A program made the position numbers and the translations under genes. Shown here in pieces: positions 55,337 through 64,000 of a stretch of 64,000 bases of DNA. Location: NCBI RefSeq assembly GCF_003952505.1, contig NZ_CP034450.1, forward strand, positions 4,154,001 to 4,218,000, written 5' to 3'. This DNA is from Mesorhizobium sp. M4B.F.Ca.ET.058.02.1.1. GTDB lineage: Bacteria > Pseudomonadota > Alphaproteobacteria > Rhizobiales > Rhizobiaceae. The stretch's first letter is position 1. Every line of letters begins with the position of its first letter. A model generated the notes under the pieces. That model was not told the DNA's origin and searched no databases. It saw nothing but the letters and a program-made list of their open reading frames with translations.

Positions 55337-56884
55337 ATGACAGATCTTCTCGCGCCGGCGCCGAGCTATTGCCAGCGCTTCGGCGTCGCCGTCCTGCTGG
55401 TCGCGCTGGCGGACTTTTTCTTCTATGGCCAGCCGGCCGGCATCACGTGGTTCCTGTTCGGCATCGTGCTCGCCGCCGCGATCGTGGCCCTCAATTCCCT
55501 GTCTCTCAATTCCATGAACCTTAACGATCGCTGGCTCTGGGTCAGGCCTGCCGCCCTGCTCGCGGCGCTGCTGCCGCTGGTCGAGAATGTCAGTCCGCTG
55601 TCGGTCTCGATCGCGCTCGTGGCGCTCTCGGCGTTCGCGCTTTCGCTGACCGGGCGGCTGCGCGCCGGCCTCGCCCGCATCGCCAGGCAGCTTTCGGCCT
55701 TCTTCATCGCCGCGCCGTTCCGCTTGGTGGGCGACTTCGTGCGCTGGCGCAAGGCGGCGCGGCGCCATGGCGGGCGGCGCATCCGGCTGGCGGCGATCGC
55801 CGTCTGGGTGATGCCGCTCGGCCTCGGTCTCGTCTTCCTCGCTCTGTTCGGCGCCGCCAATCCGGTCATCGAATACTGGTTCTCGCTGATCGACCTTTTT
55901 GCACTCCTCAACCTGATCCAGCTGCCGCGGCTGGTCTTCTGGCTTGCCGTGCTCGCTGGCATCTGGGCCTTCCTGCGGCCGCGCCTGCCGCGCTTCTTCC
56001 GCCGTTTGCCGCGCAAGTCGCGGATCGTCCGCACGGAACCGCCGGCTCAGGCAAGAACGACCATCGAGGACGTCCTCTTCGGCAAGGCGGCGATCCTGCG
56101 CGCGCTGCTCGTCTTCAACCTTCTGTTCGCGCTGCAGACCGCGCTCGACGCCACCTATCTGTGGGGCGGGGTGGCGCTGCCGGACGGGCTGACCTACGCC
56201 GCCTATGCGCATCGCGGCGCCTATCCGCTGATCGTCACCGCGCTGCTTGCCGCCGGCTTCGTGCTCGCAGCGCTGAGGCCCGGCAGCGAGACGTCGGAGG
56301 ACCCGCTGATCCGCCGGCTGGTCTATGCCTGGGTGGCGCAGAACATCATGCTGGTCATCTCCTCGATGCTGAGGCTCGATCTCTATATCGGCATCTACGC
56401 GCTGACCTATCTGCGCATTGCCGCCTTCGTCTGGATGGGGCTGGTGGCGGCAGGGCTGGCGCTGATCATCGCCCGCATCGCGCTTGGAAAATCCAGCGAA
56501 TGGCTGCTCTCCGCCAATCTTCTGACGTTATCGGCGACGCTTTATGTGTGCTGCTACGTCAACTTCGCCGCGCTGATCGCCAACTACAATGTCGACCATT
56601 CCTACGAAATGAACGGCCCCGGCACCAGCCTCGACCTTTTCTACACGAGGTCTCTCGGCCCCGCCGCGTTGCCGGCACTCGACCGCTTTTTTGACCATCA
56701 GAAGAAGGTGTTCCTCGCCGACAAACGCGATCCGGCTGACGCCTTCACCGAGGCCCGCTTTCGCGACGAGCAGAAAAACTGGCGCGCCTGGAGCTTTCGC
56801 GACTGGCGGCTTTTGCGCGCACTCGACAAAAGAGGTCCGCTCGTGGTTCCTCCCGGGTATCAACCCGCGATGCCGGACCTCTGA
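55337..56884 (+). CDS. DUF4173 domain-containing integral membrane protein
   Basis: A 515-aa polytopic membrane protein with roughly ten hydrophobic segments (GVAVLLVALADFFFYG, TWFLFGIVLAAAIVAL, LAAIAVWVMPLGLGLVFLAL, LVFWLAVLAGIWAFL, LLVFNLLFALQTALDATYLWGG, ILLVISSMLRLDLY-type stretches). The LFALQTALDATYLWGGVALPDG region and the C-terminal soluble part are typical of DUF4173. The function of the family is unknown. It is the first gene of a tight operon: 3 bp separate it from the response regulator, followed by the histidine kinase. It may supply a signal or be a target of that system. Confidence 0.88.
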   Translation: MTDLLAPAPSYCQRFGVAVLLVALADFFFYGQPAGITWFLFGIVLAAAIVALNSLSLNSMNLNDRWLWVRPAALLAALLPLVENVSPLSVSIALVALSAFALSLTGRLRAGLARIARQLSAFFIAAPFRLVGDFVRWRKAARRHGGRRIRLAAIAVWVMPLGLGLVFLALFGAANPVIEYWFSLIDLFALLNLIQLPRLVFWLAVLAGIWAFLRPRLPRFFRRLPRKSRIVRTEPPAQARTTIEDVLFGKAAILRALLVFNLLFALQTALDATYLWGGVALPDGLTYAAYAHRGAYPLIVTALLAAGFVLAALRPGSETSEDPLIRRLVYAWVAQNIMLVISSMLRLDLYIGIYALTYLRIAAFVWMGLVAAGLALIIARIALGKSSEWLLSANLLTLSATLYVCCYVNFAALIANYNVDHSYEMNGPGTSLDLFYTRSLGPAALPALDRFFDHQKKVFLADKRDPADAFTEARFRDEQKNWRAWSFRDWRLLRALDKRGPLVVPPGYQPAMPDL

Positions 56885-56887
56885 TCG

Positions 56888-57580
56888 ATGCCGCACAACA
56901 TCCTCGTCGCCGACGACGATCCGCATATCCGCGAGATCATCTGCTTCGCGCTGGAAAAGGCCGGCATGAGGACGCAAGGCGTCGCCGATGGTGCCGCCGC
57001 CCTGCAGGCGATCGAGCGGCGCGCGCCCGACCTCGTCGTGCTCGACATCGGCATGCCGGAGATGGACGGGCTGGAGGTGTGCCGCAGGCTGAGGCAGCGA
57101 TCCGACGTGCCGGTGCTGTTTTTGTCGGCGCGCGACGAGGAGATCGACCGCATCCTCGGGCTGGAAATGGGCGGCGACGACTATGTGACGAAGCCGTTCA
57201 GCCCGCGCGAGCTGGTCGCCCGCGTCAACGTCATCCTGCGCCGCGCCCGCCCGGCGTCGGCCGAGGCCGAAGAACGGCAGTTCTCGCATGGCGGGCTGGT
57301 GCTCATGCCGGCGAGCCACGGCGCCAGCTTCGACGGCAAGCCGCTGGCGCTGACGGGCATCGAGTTCGCGATCCTGAAAGGGTTCCTCGCCCGCCCCACG
57401 CATGTGCTTGCCCGCGAGGCGGTGATGGCCAATGCCTATGCCGCCAACATCCATGTCTCGGAACGCACCGTCGACAGCCATATCCGCAACATCCGCGCCA
57501 AGCTGGCGGCGGCCGGCTGCACCGATGCGATCGAGACCGTGCACGGCGTCGGCTTCCGGCTCGGCCGATGCGGCCATTGA
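56888..57580 (+). CDS. OmpR/PhoB-type response regulator
   Basis: A 230-aa two-component regulator. The receiver domain has the acidic pair in VADDDPHIREII, the phospho-acceptor in DLVVLDIGMPEMDGLEVC, a Ser/Thr (LFLSARDEE) and the KPFSPREL lysine. The C-terminal winged helix is of OmpR type (LTGIEFAILKGFLARP, VSERTVDSHIRNIRAKL, IETVHGVGFRLG). It is preceded by the DUF4173 gene and overlaps the kinase start by 13 bp, so all three are one transcript. The regulon is unknown. Confidence 0.93.
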   Translation: MPHNILVADDDPHIREIICFALEKAGMRTQGVADGAAALQAIERRAPDLVVLDIGMPEMDGLEVCRRLRQRSDVPVLFLSARDEEIDRILGLEMGGDDYVTKPFSPRELVARVNVILRRARPASAEAEERQFSHGGLVLMPASHGASFDGKPLALTGIEFAILKGFLARPTHVLAREAVMANAYAANIHVSERTVDSHIRNIRAKLAAAGCTDAIETVHGVGFRLGRCGH

Positions 57581-59154
57581 ACTCGCGGAAATGGATCGGG
57601 GACAAATGGCGGCCGCGGCTGGCCACTGTGGTGGTCGCCATCCTGATCGTGGTGATGGCGCTGCCGCTGGTCGGCCTGTTCTTCTTTCGCCTCTATGAGA
57701 ACCAGCTGATCCGCCAGACCGAGGCGGAGCTGATCGCGCAAGGCGCGGTGCTCGCCGCCATCTATGCCGAGGATGTGCGCCAGGCCGGGATTGCGCCCGA
57801 GAAACTTGGCGCGCCGGTCTCGGCCGATCCGGCAAGGGACAACAACTATCCCTACGACCCGATCGAGCCGCGCCTCGACCTTGCCTCCGACGATGTCATG
57901 CCGACGCGCCCTGCGGCTGTTCCCGCCATTCCCGATGCGGCCTTCGCGGCGATCGGCGCGCGGCTCTCCGGCATTCTCGACGAAACGCAGAAGACGACGC
58001 TGGCCGGCTTCCGGCTGCTCGATCCCCGGGGCGTGGTCATCGCCGGGCGCGAGGAGGTCGGGCAGTCGCTGGCCGGCGTCGAGGAGGTGCGCGCCGCACT
58101 TGCCGGCCGCTATGGCGGCGCGCTCCGGCTCAGGATCCCCGACCAGCCGGCGCCGCCGCTCTATTCGGTTAGCCGAGGCACCAGGGTGCGCGTCTTCGTC
58201 GCCCTGCCGGTCGAGGTCGAAGGCCGGGTCGCCGGCGTGGTCTATCTGTCGCGGACGCCGAACAACATCGTCAAGCACCTCTACGGCGAGCGCGGCAAGG
58301 TGACCCTGGCGGCGATCGCGATTGTCGGCGGCACGCTGCTGATCGGGCTGGTCTTCCTGCGCACGGTGAGCCGGCCGATCTACGGGCTGATCGAGCGCAC
58401 CAAGCGCATCGCCGCCGGCGATCGTGAAGCGATAAAGCCGCTCGACCATCACGGCACGCGCGAGATGGCCGAGCTTTCCGCCGCCTTCCTCGACATGGCC
58501 GAAAAGCTGCAGGCGCGCTCCGACAGCATCCAGACCTTCGCCACCCATGTCTCGCACGAGCTCAAATCACCGCTGACGGCGATTCAGGGGGCGGCGGAAT
58601 TGCTGCGCGATTCCGGCGATGCCATGGACGAGGCCGAGCGGAAGCGGTTTTCCGACAATATCGTCACCGATGCCGGGCGACTCAATCTGCTGGTCCGCCG
58701 CCTGCTCGAGTTGGCGCGCGCCGAAAACCTAGCGCCCAGCGGCGAAAGCACGTCGCTCGAGGCGGCATTGGCGCTGCTGCCGGCGGACAACCGGCTCACG
58801 GTCCGCGTCGAGGCCGGCGGCGGGGTCGGCCTGAGTATCTCGGCCGAGAACGCGGCGATCGTGCTAGCCAATCTCATCGACAATTCGGCGCGGCATGGCG
58901 CGAGCCTGGTTTCAATCTCTGCCACGAACGCGACCGAGCGGGCGACCGTCTTGGTCAGCGATGACGGCGCCGGCATTTCGCCGAGCAACCGCGGCAAGGT
59001 GTTTGAGCCGTTCTTCACCACGCGGCGCGAGACCGGCGGCACCGGCATGGGCCTCGGCATCGTGCTGGCCCTCCTGAAAGCGCATGATGGCACGATCAGG
59101 CTGGTTGACAGCGAGCGCGGCACGCGCTTCGAGATCAGCCTGCCGGCGGCGTGA
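57568..59154 (+). CDS. Membrane sensor histidine kinase
   Basis: A 528-aa kinase. A membrane segment near the N-terminus (LATVVVAILIVVMALPLVGLFFF) and a second one around residue 235 (LAAIAIVGGTLLIGLVFL) bracket a periplasmic sensor region. Then a HAMP-like linker, the HisKA box FATHVSHELKSPLTAIQGAAEL and the HATPase domain (NLIDNSARHGA, SDDGAGIS, FEPFFTTR, GTGMGLGIVLALL). The start is the ATG at 57568, overlapping the response regulator end by 13 bp; the upstream frame in the same phase is a shadow. Signal unknown. Confidence 0.93.
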   Translation: MRPLNSRKWIGDKWRPRLATVVVAILIVVMALPLVGLFFFRLYENQLIRQTEAELIAQGAVLAAIYAEDVRQAGIAPEKLGAPVSADPARDNNYPYDPIEPRLDLASDDVMPTRPAAVPAIPDAAFAAIGARLSGILDETQKTTLAGFRLLDPRGVVIAGREEVGQSLAGVEEVRAALAGRYGGALRLRIPDQPAPPLYSVSRGTRVRVFVALPVEVEGRVAGVVYLSRTPNNIVKHLYGERGKVTLAAIAIVGGTLLIGLVFLRTVSRPIYGLIERTKRIAAGDREAIKPLDHHGTREMAELSAAFLDMAEKLQARSDSIQTFATHVSHELKSPLTAIQGAAELLRDSGDAMDEAERKRFSDNIVTDAGRLNLLVRRLLELARAENLAPSGESTSLEAALALLPADNRLTVRVEAGGGVGLSISAENAAIVLANLIDNSARHGASLVSISATNATERATVLVSDDGAGISPSNRGKVFEPFFTTRRETGGTGMGLGIVLALLKAHDGTIRLVDSERGTRFEISLPAA

Positions 59155-59157
59155 AGG

Positions 59158-60351
59158 ATGCCGCAGGCTGGATCGGAGGAAGAAGTGCGCTACGACATCG
59201 TCATCATCGGCGGGGCCATCGTCGGATCCTCGGTCGCCTACTATCTGCGCGAGGAGGGATTTTCCGGCTCGATCGCGCTGGTCGAGCGCGATCCGCAATT
59301 TTCCCATGCGGCGACGACGCTGTCGCTGGCCTCGATCCGTCAACAATTCTCGATCCCGGAAAACATCCGCCTGTCGCAGTTCACGCTAAAACTGTTCCGG
59401 CGGCTGCAGGAAACTTTTGGCGCCGAGGCCGATATCGGCTTTCGCGAGGGCGGCTATCTGATCCTTGCCGGCGACAACGGGCTGCCGATCCTCAAAGCCA
59501 ATCACGAAGCGCAGATCGCCGAGGGCGCCGACATCGTGCTGGAGGACCCCGAGCAACTGACGCACCGCTTCCCCTGGCTGTCGGCCGAGGGAATTTCCGC
59601 CGGCGCCTATGGCCGCACCGGCGAGGGCTGGTTCGACGCGCATGCGCTGCTGATGCTGTTCCGCAAGGCGCTGCGCGACAAGAAGATCGATTTCATCACC
59701 GCCGACGTCACCGGCATCGCGCGCGAGGGCAACCGCGTGACCGGCGTCAGTCTCGACAATGGCGAAAAACTCGAAGCCGGTATCGTCGTCAACGCCGCCG
59801 GCCCGAATGCTGGCAAGGTGGCGGCCTTTGCCGGACTCGCGCTGCCGGTCGAGCCGCGCAAGCGCAACGTCTTCGTCTTCGAGGCGCGCGAGAAATATGC
59901 CGACATGCCGCTGCTGGTCGATCCCAGCGGCATCTATGTGCGGCCGGAAGGCTCGGTCTACCTCACCGGCGGCGCCGAACCAGAGGAAGGCGACCATGCT
60001 CCCGATCCCGCGGATTTCGACGTCAACTGGCCTCTGTTCGAGGAGGTGATCTGGCCGGCGCTCGCCACCCGCATCCCGGCCTTCGAGGCGATCAAGCCGA
60101 CGCGCGCCTGGGTCGGCCACTACGACTACAACACGCTCGACCAGAACGCGGTGATCGGGCCGCATCCGGAGGTCGAGAACTTCCTGTTCGCCAACGGCTT
60201 TTCCGGCCACGGCCTCCAGCAGGCGCCGGCGGTCGGCAAGGCGCTCTCCGAGCTGATCGTGCATGGCGGCTACCGAACGGTGGATTGCACGGCGTTCGGG
60301 TACAGCCGGGTGGCCGAGGGGCGGGCGTTCCGGGAGCTGAATGTGATTTGA
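59158..60351 (+). CDS. FAD-dependent oxidoreductase (DAO family)
   Basis: A 397-aa DadA-type amine/amino-acid oxidase-like flavoprotein. The Rossmann motif is YDIVIIGGAIVGSSVAYYLR; GISAGAYGRTGEGWFDAHAL, RKRNVFVFEAREKYADMPLL and the C-terminal GLQQAPAVGKALSELI follow. It lies 3 bp downstream of the kinase gene and could be in the same transcript. The substrate (sarcosine, D-amino acid or other) cannot be told from the sequence. Length is standard for the family. Confidence 0.9.
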   Translation: MPQAGSEEEVRYDIVIIGGAIVGSSVAYYLREEGFSGSIALVERDPQFSHAATTLSLASIRQQFSIPENIRLSQFTLKLFRRLQETFGAEADIGFREGGYLILAGDNGLPILKANHEAQIAEGADIVLEDPEQLTHRFPWLSAEGISAGAYGRTGEGWFDAHALLMLFRKALRDKKIDFITADVTGIAREGNRVTGVSLDNGEKLEAGIVVNAAGPNAGKVAAFAGLALPVEPRKRNVFVFEAREKYADMPLLVDPSGIYVRPEGSVYLTGGAEPEEGDHAPDPADFDVNWPLFEEVIWPALATRIPAFEAIKPTRAWVGHYDYNTLDQNAVIGPHPEVENFLFANGFSGHGLQQAPAVGKALSELIVHGGYRTVDCTAFGYSRVAEGRAFRELNVI

Positions 60352-60361
60352 AGGGGAGGCG

Positions 60362-60895
60362 CTAGGCCGCTGCCTGCCTGCCCTCGCCAAAATACCGCTG
60401 CAGCCAGCCCAGCGCCCGCGCCCAGCCATCGGCATGTTCGGCCGCGGCTTCGGCGAACCCTTCGAAACCACCGTGGCAGATGGTGAGCCGGGTGCCGGCG
60501 GACGTCGGCTCCAGCAGATAGGCCACCCTCGTTTCGTGGCGGCCGAGGGTCGGATGGTTCCAGTCATAGCGCCGGGTCTGAACGATCCGGCGCGGCGTCT
60601 CGATTTCGAGGAAGGTTCCGCCGGCGGGCAGGCGCCTGCCGTCCGCCGTCTTTACGATGACGCTCCAGCTGCCGCCGACGTGCAGCTCGGCGGCCCAGGC
60701 GGTCATCCGGTAGCAGTCGGCAGAGCTCCACCAGCGCTCGACCGCGTCGGTGACGAGCGCTGCAAAGACCTGTTCCGGCGGCGCGAGAATCTCGGCCGAT
60801 GCCATGACCGTCCGGCTGTTCGCCATGGCTCTCACAGCCAGCTGCTCCGGGTTCACATCGGCCTCCGTCAATGGTCGCTTCGTTGCCGAAACCAA
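60362..60895 (-). CDS. SRPBCC (AHSA1-like) domain protein
   Basis: A small-ligand-binding START-fold protein of 177 aa: SAEILAPPEQVFAALVTDAVERWW, LHVGGSWSVIVKTADG, RRIVQTRRYDWNHP, HETRVAYLLEPTSAGTRLTICHGGF. An internal start at 60826 is possible because the first 23 residues lie before the conserved region. It is the third gene of a group with a second SRPBCC protein and an ArsR-type regulator, an arrangement common in alphaproteobacteria. No ligand or reaction is known. Confidence 0.85.
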   Translation of the reverse strand: MVSATKRPLTEADVNPEQLAVRAMANSRTVMASAEILAPPEQVFAALVTDAVERWWSSADCYRMTAWAAELHVGGSWSVIVKTADGRRLPAGGTFLEIETPRRIVQTRRYDWNHPTLGRHETRVAYLLEPTSAGTRLTICHGGFEGFAEAAAEHADGWARALGWLQRYFGEGRQAAA

Positions 60896-60906
60896 TCATC
60901 AGGCGC

Positions 60907-61359
60907 TCAGGCCGCCTTCGACGGCGGGCGGTCAAAACCCTTGCCGGTCTCGAGCAGGCTCTTCAGGCTGGCCAGAACCAGCGGCCAGCCCTTGGCGACA
61001 TTTTCGATCAGCCGGTGCGGGCCGTCGGCCTCGTGGGTGACGGCGAGCTTCGTCAGTTCGCCATCCTGCTCGATTGCGAAGGTGCAGCGCGTATAGCCGT
61101 CTTCCCTCACCTCGGGCAGCCATTCGTTGCGCCATTTGATGACCAGGCGCCTGGGCGGGTCGATCTCCAGTATCTCGCCCGAGTCGGCAATGCTTCCGTC
61201 GGGGAAGATCAGCTTCCAGCTTGAGCCCACCTTCCAGTCGCTCTCCTGATAGGAGCAGAGGAAGAACTGCCGGTTGAACTCCGGGTCGGTTAGCGCCGTC
61301 CAAAGCTTTTCAGGCGTGGTGCGGATATAGGTGACATAGACGAAGGTGTTGTCGCTCAC
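60907..61359 (-). CDS. SRPBCC (AHSA1-like) domain protein
   Basis: A 150-aa START-fold protein: VYVTYIRTTPEKLWTALTDPEFNRQFF, WKVGSSWKLIFPDG, ADSGEILEIDPPRRLVIKWRN, CTFAIEQDGELTKLAVTHEA. It overlaps the end of the ArsR-type gene by 4 bp and is followed after 11 bp by the second SRPBCC gene, so the three form an operon. The pair ArsR plus AHSA1 proteins is a frequent combination of unknown physiology. Confidence 0.88.
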   Translation of the reverse strand: MSDNTFVYVTYIRTTPEKLWTALTDPEFNRQFFLCSYQESDWKVGSSWKLIFPDGSIADSGEILEIDPPRRLVIKWRNEWLPEVREDGYTRCTFAIEQDGELTKLAVTHEADGPHRLIENVAKGWPLVLASLKSLLETGKGFDRPPSKAA

Positions 61360-61691
61360 GGCTCTTCCCTTTCCAGTCGTTTCTTCAGGTCGCTCAATGC
61401 ATCCAGCCGATGGCGCTCGAACTTGCCGATCCAGCGCTCGGCGATCTCGTTGATCGGAACCGGGTTGAGGTAGTGTTCCTTCTCTCGGCCCCGGCGGACG
61501 GTGGTGACGAGGTTGGCCTCTTCCAGGATCGCCAGGTGCTTGGTCACCGCCTGGCGCGTCATCTCCATCCGCTCGCAGAGCGCGTTCAGCGTCTGCCCGT
61601 TCCTTGCATGGAGGCTGTCCAGCAATTGCCGGCGGGTCGGGTCGGCCAAGGCGCGAAAGACGGCATCCATGCTCATCGCTTTAATATGCAA
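61356..61691 (-). CDS. ArsR family helix-turn-helix regulator
   Basis: A 111-aa winged-helix regulator: MDAVFRALADPTRRQLLDSL, NGQTLNALCERMEMTRQAVTKHLAILEEANLV, TVRRGREKEHYLNPVPI. It lacks metal-binding cysteines of the CxC type, so it is not a metal sensor by the usual criterion. An internal start at 61676 (MSMDAVFRAL) or near is also possible. It heads the SRPBCC operon and probably autoregulates it. A palindromic aaccatttggttg (61690-61702) just upstream is a candidate operator. Confidence 0.88.
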   Translation of the reverse strand: MHIKAMSMDAVFRALADPTRRQLLDSLHARNGQTLNALCERMEMTRQAVTKHLAILEEANLVTTVRRGREKEHYLNPVPINEIAERWIGKFERHRLDALSDLKKRLEREEP

Positions 61692-61769
61692 CCATTTGGT
61701 TGCATGTCAAGCAGGGAGACAGATCGGGCGATCACTTGCCCGTGAGTCGGTGAGGAATATGGAGACGGA

Positions 61770-62195
61770 TCAGCCCTTGCGGGAGAACCAGAAAGCGTCG
61801 GGCATGCGCCTCATGCCGATGCGCTCGTAGAAGCCGACCGCGTTGGGCATCGAGATCAAGCTGATGGCGACGGCGGGACCGAGCTGGCGGCGGGCCTCGT
61901 CCATCAGCCCCTTGCCGATGCCGAGCCCTTGCGCCGATCGGGAAACGGCAAGCTCGGAAATGTAGCAGACCCAGGAGAAGTCGGTGACGCCGCGCGCTAC
62001 ACCGACAAGCGGCTTGCCCTCGCTGTCGAGCCGCGCCGTCAGCACCAGGTTGGCGTTGCCGAGCATGGTCTTCAGCCGGGCCTCGTCGTCGACGGGGCGC
62101 GTCTCGCCGAGGCCAGATTCCACCAGCACACGGCGGAACTCGGCGACGTCGAGCGCCGGCTCGCTGGCATAGAGGACGCGGCATGGTTCCGTCAT
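61770..62195 (-). CDS. GNAT family N-acetyltransferase
   Basis: A 141-aa acetyltransferase: [50 protein letters not shown], then the acetyl-CoA loop [22 protein letters not shown] (Q/RxxGxG/A), and [18 protein letters not shown] at the end. The start at 62195 ([11 protein letters not shown]) is chosen over the open frame to 62336. It is divergent from leuD with about 150 bp between them. The acceptor is unknown. Confidence 0.88.
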   Translation of the reverse strand: MTEPCRVLYASEPALDVAEFRRVLVESGLGETRPVDDEARLKTMLGNANLVLTARLDSEGKPLVGVARGVTDFSWVCYISELAVSRSAQGLGIGKGLMDEARRQLGPAVAISLISMPNAVGFYERIGMRRMPDAFWFSRKG

Positions 62196-62341
62196 GGTCG
62201 CAAGACTGCACCAGCGGGCCAGGATTTCGAAGTCCTTTTTTGAGCCCGATCCGCGCACGAACAGTTGCCTTTCATTTGCCGCCGGCTTTGTGTAAACCGT
62301 GCGCCAGCAAATTCCCGAACGACAAGAAGACGGCAAGGACC

Positions 62342-62947
62342 ATGGACAAATTCACCAAGCTGACCGGCGTCGCCGCGCCGATGCCGATCGTCAACATCGA
62401 CACCGACATGATCATCCCCAAGGATTATCTGAAGACGATCAAGCGCACCGGACTCGGCACCGGCCTGTTCGCCGAGATGCGCTACAAGGAGGACGGCTCG
62501 GAGAACCCCGACTTCGTGCTCAACAAGCCGGCCTATCGCAAGGCGCAGATCCTGGTCGCCGGCGACAATTTCGGCTGCGGCTCGAGCCGCGAGCACGCGC
62601 CGTGGGCGCTGCTCGATTTCGGCATCCGCTGCGTCATCTCGACCTCGTTCGCCGACATCTTCTACAACAACTGCTTCAAGAACGGCATCCTGCCGATCAC
62701 CGTCAGCCCGGAAGACCTGGACAAGCTGATGGACGACGCCTCGCGCGGCTCCAACGCCACGCTGTCGGTCGATCTCGAGGCCAAGGAAATCCGCGGGCCG
62801 GATGGCGGCGTGGTCACGTTCGACCTCGACGACTTCAAGCGCCACTGCCTGCTCAATGGGCTGGACGACATCGGCCTGACCATGGAGAAGGCCGGCGCCA
62901 TCGACTCGTTCGAACAGAAGAACGCCGCGCAGCGCCCGTGGGCCTGA
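62342..62947 (+). CDS. leuD: 3-isopropylmalate dehydratase small subunit
   Basis: A 201-aa subunit of isopropylmalate isomerase in leucine biosynthesis, pairing with LeuC, which is not in this window. Signatures are [58 protein letters not shown] and [10 protein letters not shown]. Length is standard. The ATG at 62342 directly precedes the conserved start [13 protein letters not shown]; the frame to 62183 overlaps the GNAT gene and is discarded. In rhizobia leuD often lies near leuB, probably to the right of the window. Confidence 0.97.
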   Translation: MDKFTKLTGVAAPMPIVNIDTDMIIPKDYLKTIKRTGLGTGLFAEMRYKEDGSENPDFVLNKPAYRKAQILVAGDNFGCGSSREHAPWALLDFGIRCVISTSFADIFYNNCFKNGILPITVSPEDLDKLMDDASRGSNATLSVDLEAKEIRGPDGGVVTFDLDDFKRHCLLNGLDDIGLTMEKAGAIDSFEQKNAAQRPWA

Positions 62948-63020
62948 TCGTCTGTATCTGAATGCTTAAGCCCGGCCACGACAGGCCGGGTTCGTGCTGC
63001 GGCTGAACGGAGGGACAGTC

Positions 63021-63956
63021 ATGACACGCTCGCTTCTGGCCGGCGCCTGCGCGCTGGCGGTGATCCTGCTGCCGATGGCGGGCGCGCATGCCCAGACCGA
63101 CGCGGTGCTGGTGCCGGCCGACGATGCGTCCGGCGGCGCCGCCGACCAGGGCGCGTCGAGCACCACCGATGCGGCGCCGGCCGACGAGGACAAGCTGGCG
63201 CCGATCCCGTTCGAGGGCGGCCAGTTCACCATCACCCAGCAGGAGGAGTATGGCGAGAAGGTGCTGGCCTATGACGGCAAGCAGCTCGCCGACAATTACG
63301 ACGTCTTCTTCGACAAGATTGTCGAGGTCGGCGGCGTCAAGGTCGCACTGTTCGATGTCGGCGATGGCGGCAATCAATGCGGGCCGGCGAGTGTCATCGC
63401 CTGGAAGCCGGAAGGCGGCGAGATCCAGACCACCACCGTCGAGCAGGACGAATGCGGCGCGCCGCCGGCCGCGGTCTCCGACAGCGCCATCTACTATGTG
63501 CCCTTTCTGCTGCCGGGCGAGACGAGAGCGGCGCTGCAATGGTCGCCGACGGAAGGGCTGACCACCTCCGGCAACCTCACCTACACGCCGGAATCCGGCA
63601 CCGACTGGAAAGATGTCGACCCGTCGAAATACGACAACATCATCGACGCCTTCCACAACGAGGCGGTCTACAAGGCGGCGCAGACGGTGCTCGGCGACAC
63701 CATGCCCGACATGGCGACCAGCCTGCTGGTCGGCGGCGGCACCGAAAACACCGCATCCGGCGCCTTCTACGCCACCGGCTGCGTGCCGCATGATTGCGGC
63801 GGCAATGACGGCTTCATGGCGGTCGATCCGGTCAAGCACAAAGTCTATTTCGCGCGCCGCGGCGACAATGGCGAGCCACAGGGCTGGCCCGACCTGAAGA
63901 CGTGGCCGGCGGATATCAAGAAAGCGTATGACGACGCGCAGGGGTCGGCGAATTAG
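63021..63956 (+). CDS. Secreted hypothetical protein
   Basis: A 311-aa protein with a typical Sec signal peptide (MTRSLLAGACALAVILLPMAGAHA, cleavage probably after AHA). The mature part is acidic with an Ala/Thr/Asp-rich N-terminal region, then a globular part (VLAYDGKQLADNYDVFFDKIVEVGGVKVALFDVGDGGNQCGPASVI and later DKVYFARRGDNGEPQ-like segments). No domain recognised. It is probably periplasmic. It lies 73 bp downstream of leuD on the same strand. Confidence 0.75.
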   Translation: MTRSLLAGACALAVILLPMAGAHAQTDAVLVPADDASGGAADQGASSTTDAAPADEDKLAPIPFEGGQFTITQQEEYGEKVLAYDGKQLADNYDVFFDKIVEVGGVKVALFDVGDGGNQCGPASVIAWKPEGGEIQTTTVEQDECGAPPAAVSDSAIYYVPFLLPGETRAALQWSPTEGLTTSGNLTYTPESGTDWKDVDPSKYDNIIDAFHNEAVYKAAQTVLGDTMPDMATSLLVGGGTENTASGAFYATGCVPHDCGGNDGFMAVDPVKHKVYFARRGDNGEPQGWPDLKTWPADIKKAYDDAQGSAN

Positions 63957-64000
63957 CCCGAGCCTCTATTGCTAGGTCGCGTTCCTTCGCGCCCCCCTCT

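Noticed and set aside
1..64000. CRISPR array or cas genes
   Set aside because: No regularly spaced direct repeats and no Cas-type proteins were seen.

Overview
The window looks like chromosome of a Mesorhizobium-type alphaproteobacterium (Rhizobiales). This rests on high GC with strong GC3 bias, an ornithine cyclodeaminase/arginase/Lrp cluster, an imuA-imuB-dnaE2 mutagenesis cassette behind a GTTC-N7-GTTC LexA box, a CnoX-like thioredoxin followed by LON-domain and Trm112 proteins, and short palindromic intergenic repeats of the kind common in Mesorhizobium. No database search was possible, so the genus is an inference.

Layout. (1) 1-3763: LacI regulator, then ornithine cyclodeaminase and arginase (minus) divergent from an AsnC/Lrp regulator. 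(2) 3837-9797: an accessory-looking group made of a YcaO enzyme, a class III cyclase/BTAD/TPR protein, a small low-GC protein and an animal-type haem peroxidase. (3) 10227-42162: a genomic island of about 32 kb inserted at the 3' end of a tRNA-Gly(GCC) gene. A 49-bp direct repeat of the tRNA 3' half bounds it, a P4-type tyrosine integrase lies at the left end, and a 21-bp repeat built from two gtgttgacca units lies just inside both ends. (4) 42398-64000: housekeeping flank with prolyl-tRNA editing, thioredoxin/TPR, LON domain, Trm112, dnaE2-imuB-imuA, LysE exporter, metallopeptidase, CoA ester lyase, an IS481-type insertion, a DUF4173-response regulator-kinase operon, an FAD oxidoreductase, an SRPBCC/ArsR group, GNAT, leuD and a secreted protein.

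The island is a defence island. Its core is an operon of C5-cytosine methyltransferase, P-loop ATPase (701 aa), a 507-aa protein, a giant PD-(D/E)XK plus HerA/FtsK ATPase (about 1818 aa) and a Vsr-like endonuclease. The three middle genes recall the DptF-DptG-DptH restriction genes of phosphorothioation systems in order, size and domains, but DndBCDE is absent and a 5mC methyltransferase plus Vsr takes its place. Further cargo is a nucleotidyltransferase-fold protein, a PD-(D/E)XK protein, a NERD-kinase-SF1 helicase giant with a partner gene, a GHKL ATPase fused to a Shedu-like nuclease, an RHH protein and an XRE protein. An IS630 element, an IS110 remnant and a tRNA-Arg 3' fragment show repeated insertion.

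Four island genes (11948-12561, methyltransferase, giant ATPase, 25523-26877) are each broken by what reads as the loss of one base in a short homopolymer, and one added base restores a full-length protein in each. Either the island is decaying (modification and restriction knocked out together), or these tracts vary in length, or the assembly undercalls homopolymers. Raw reads would decide.
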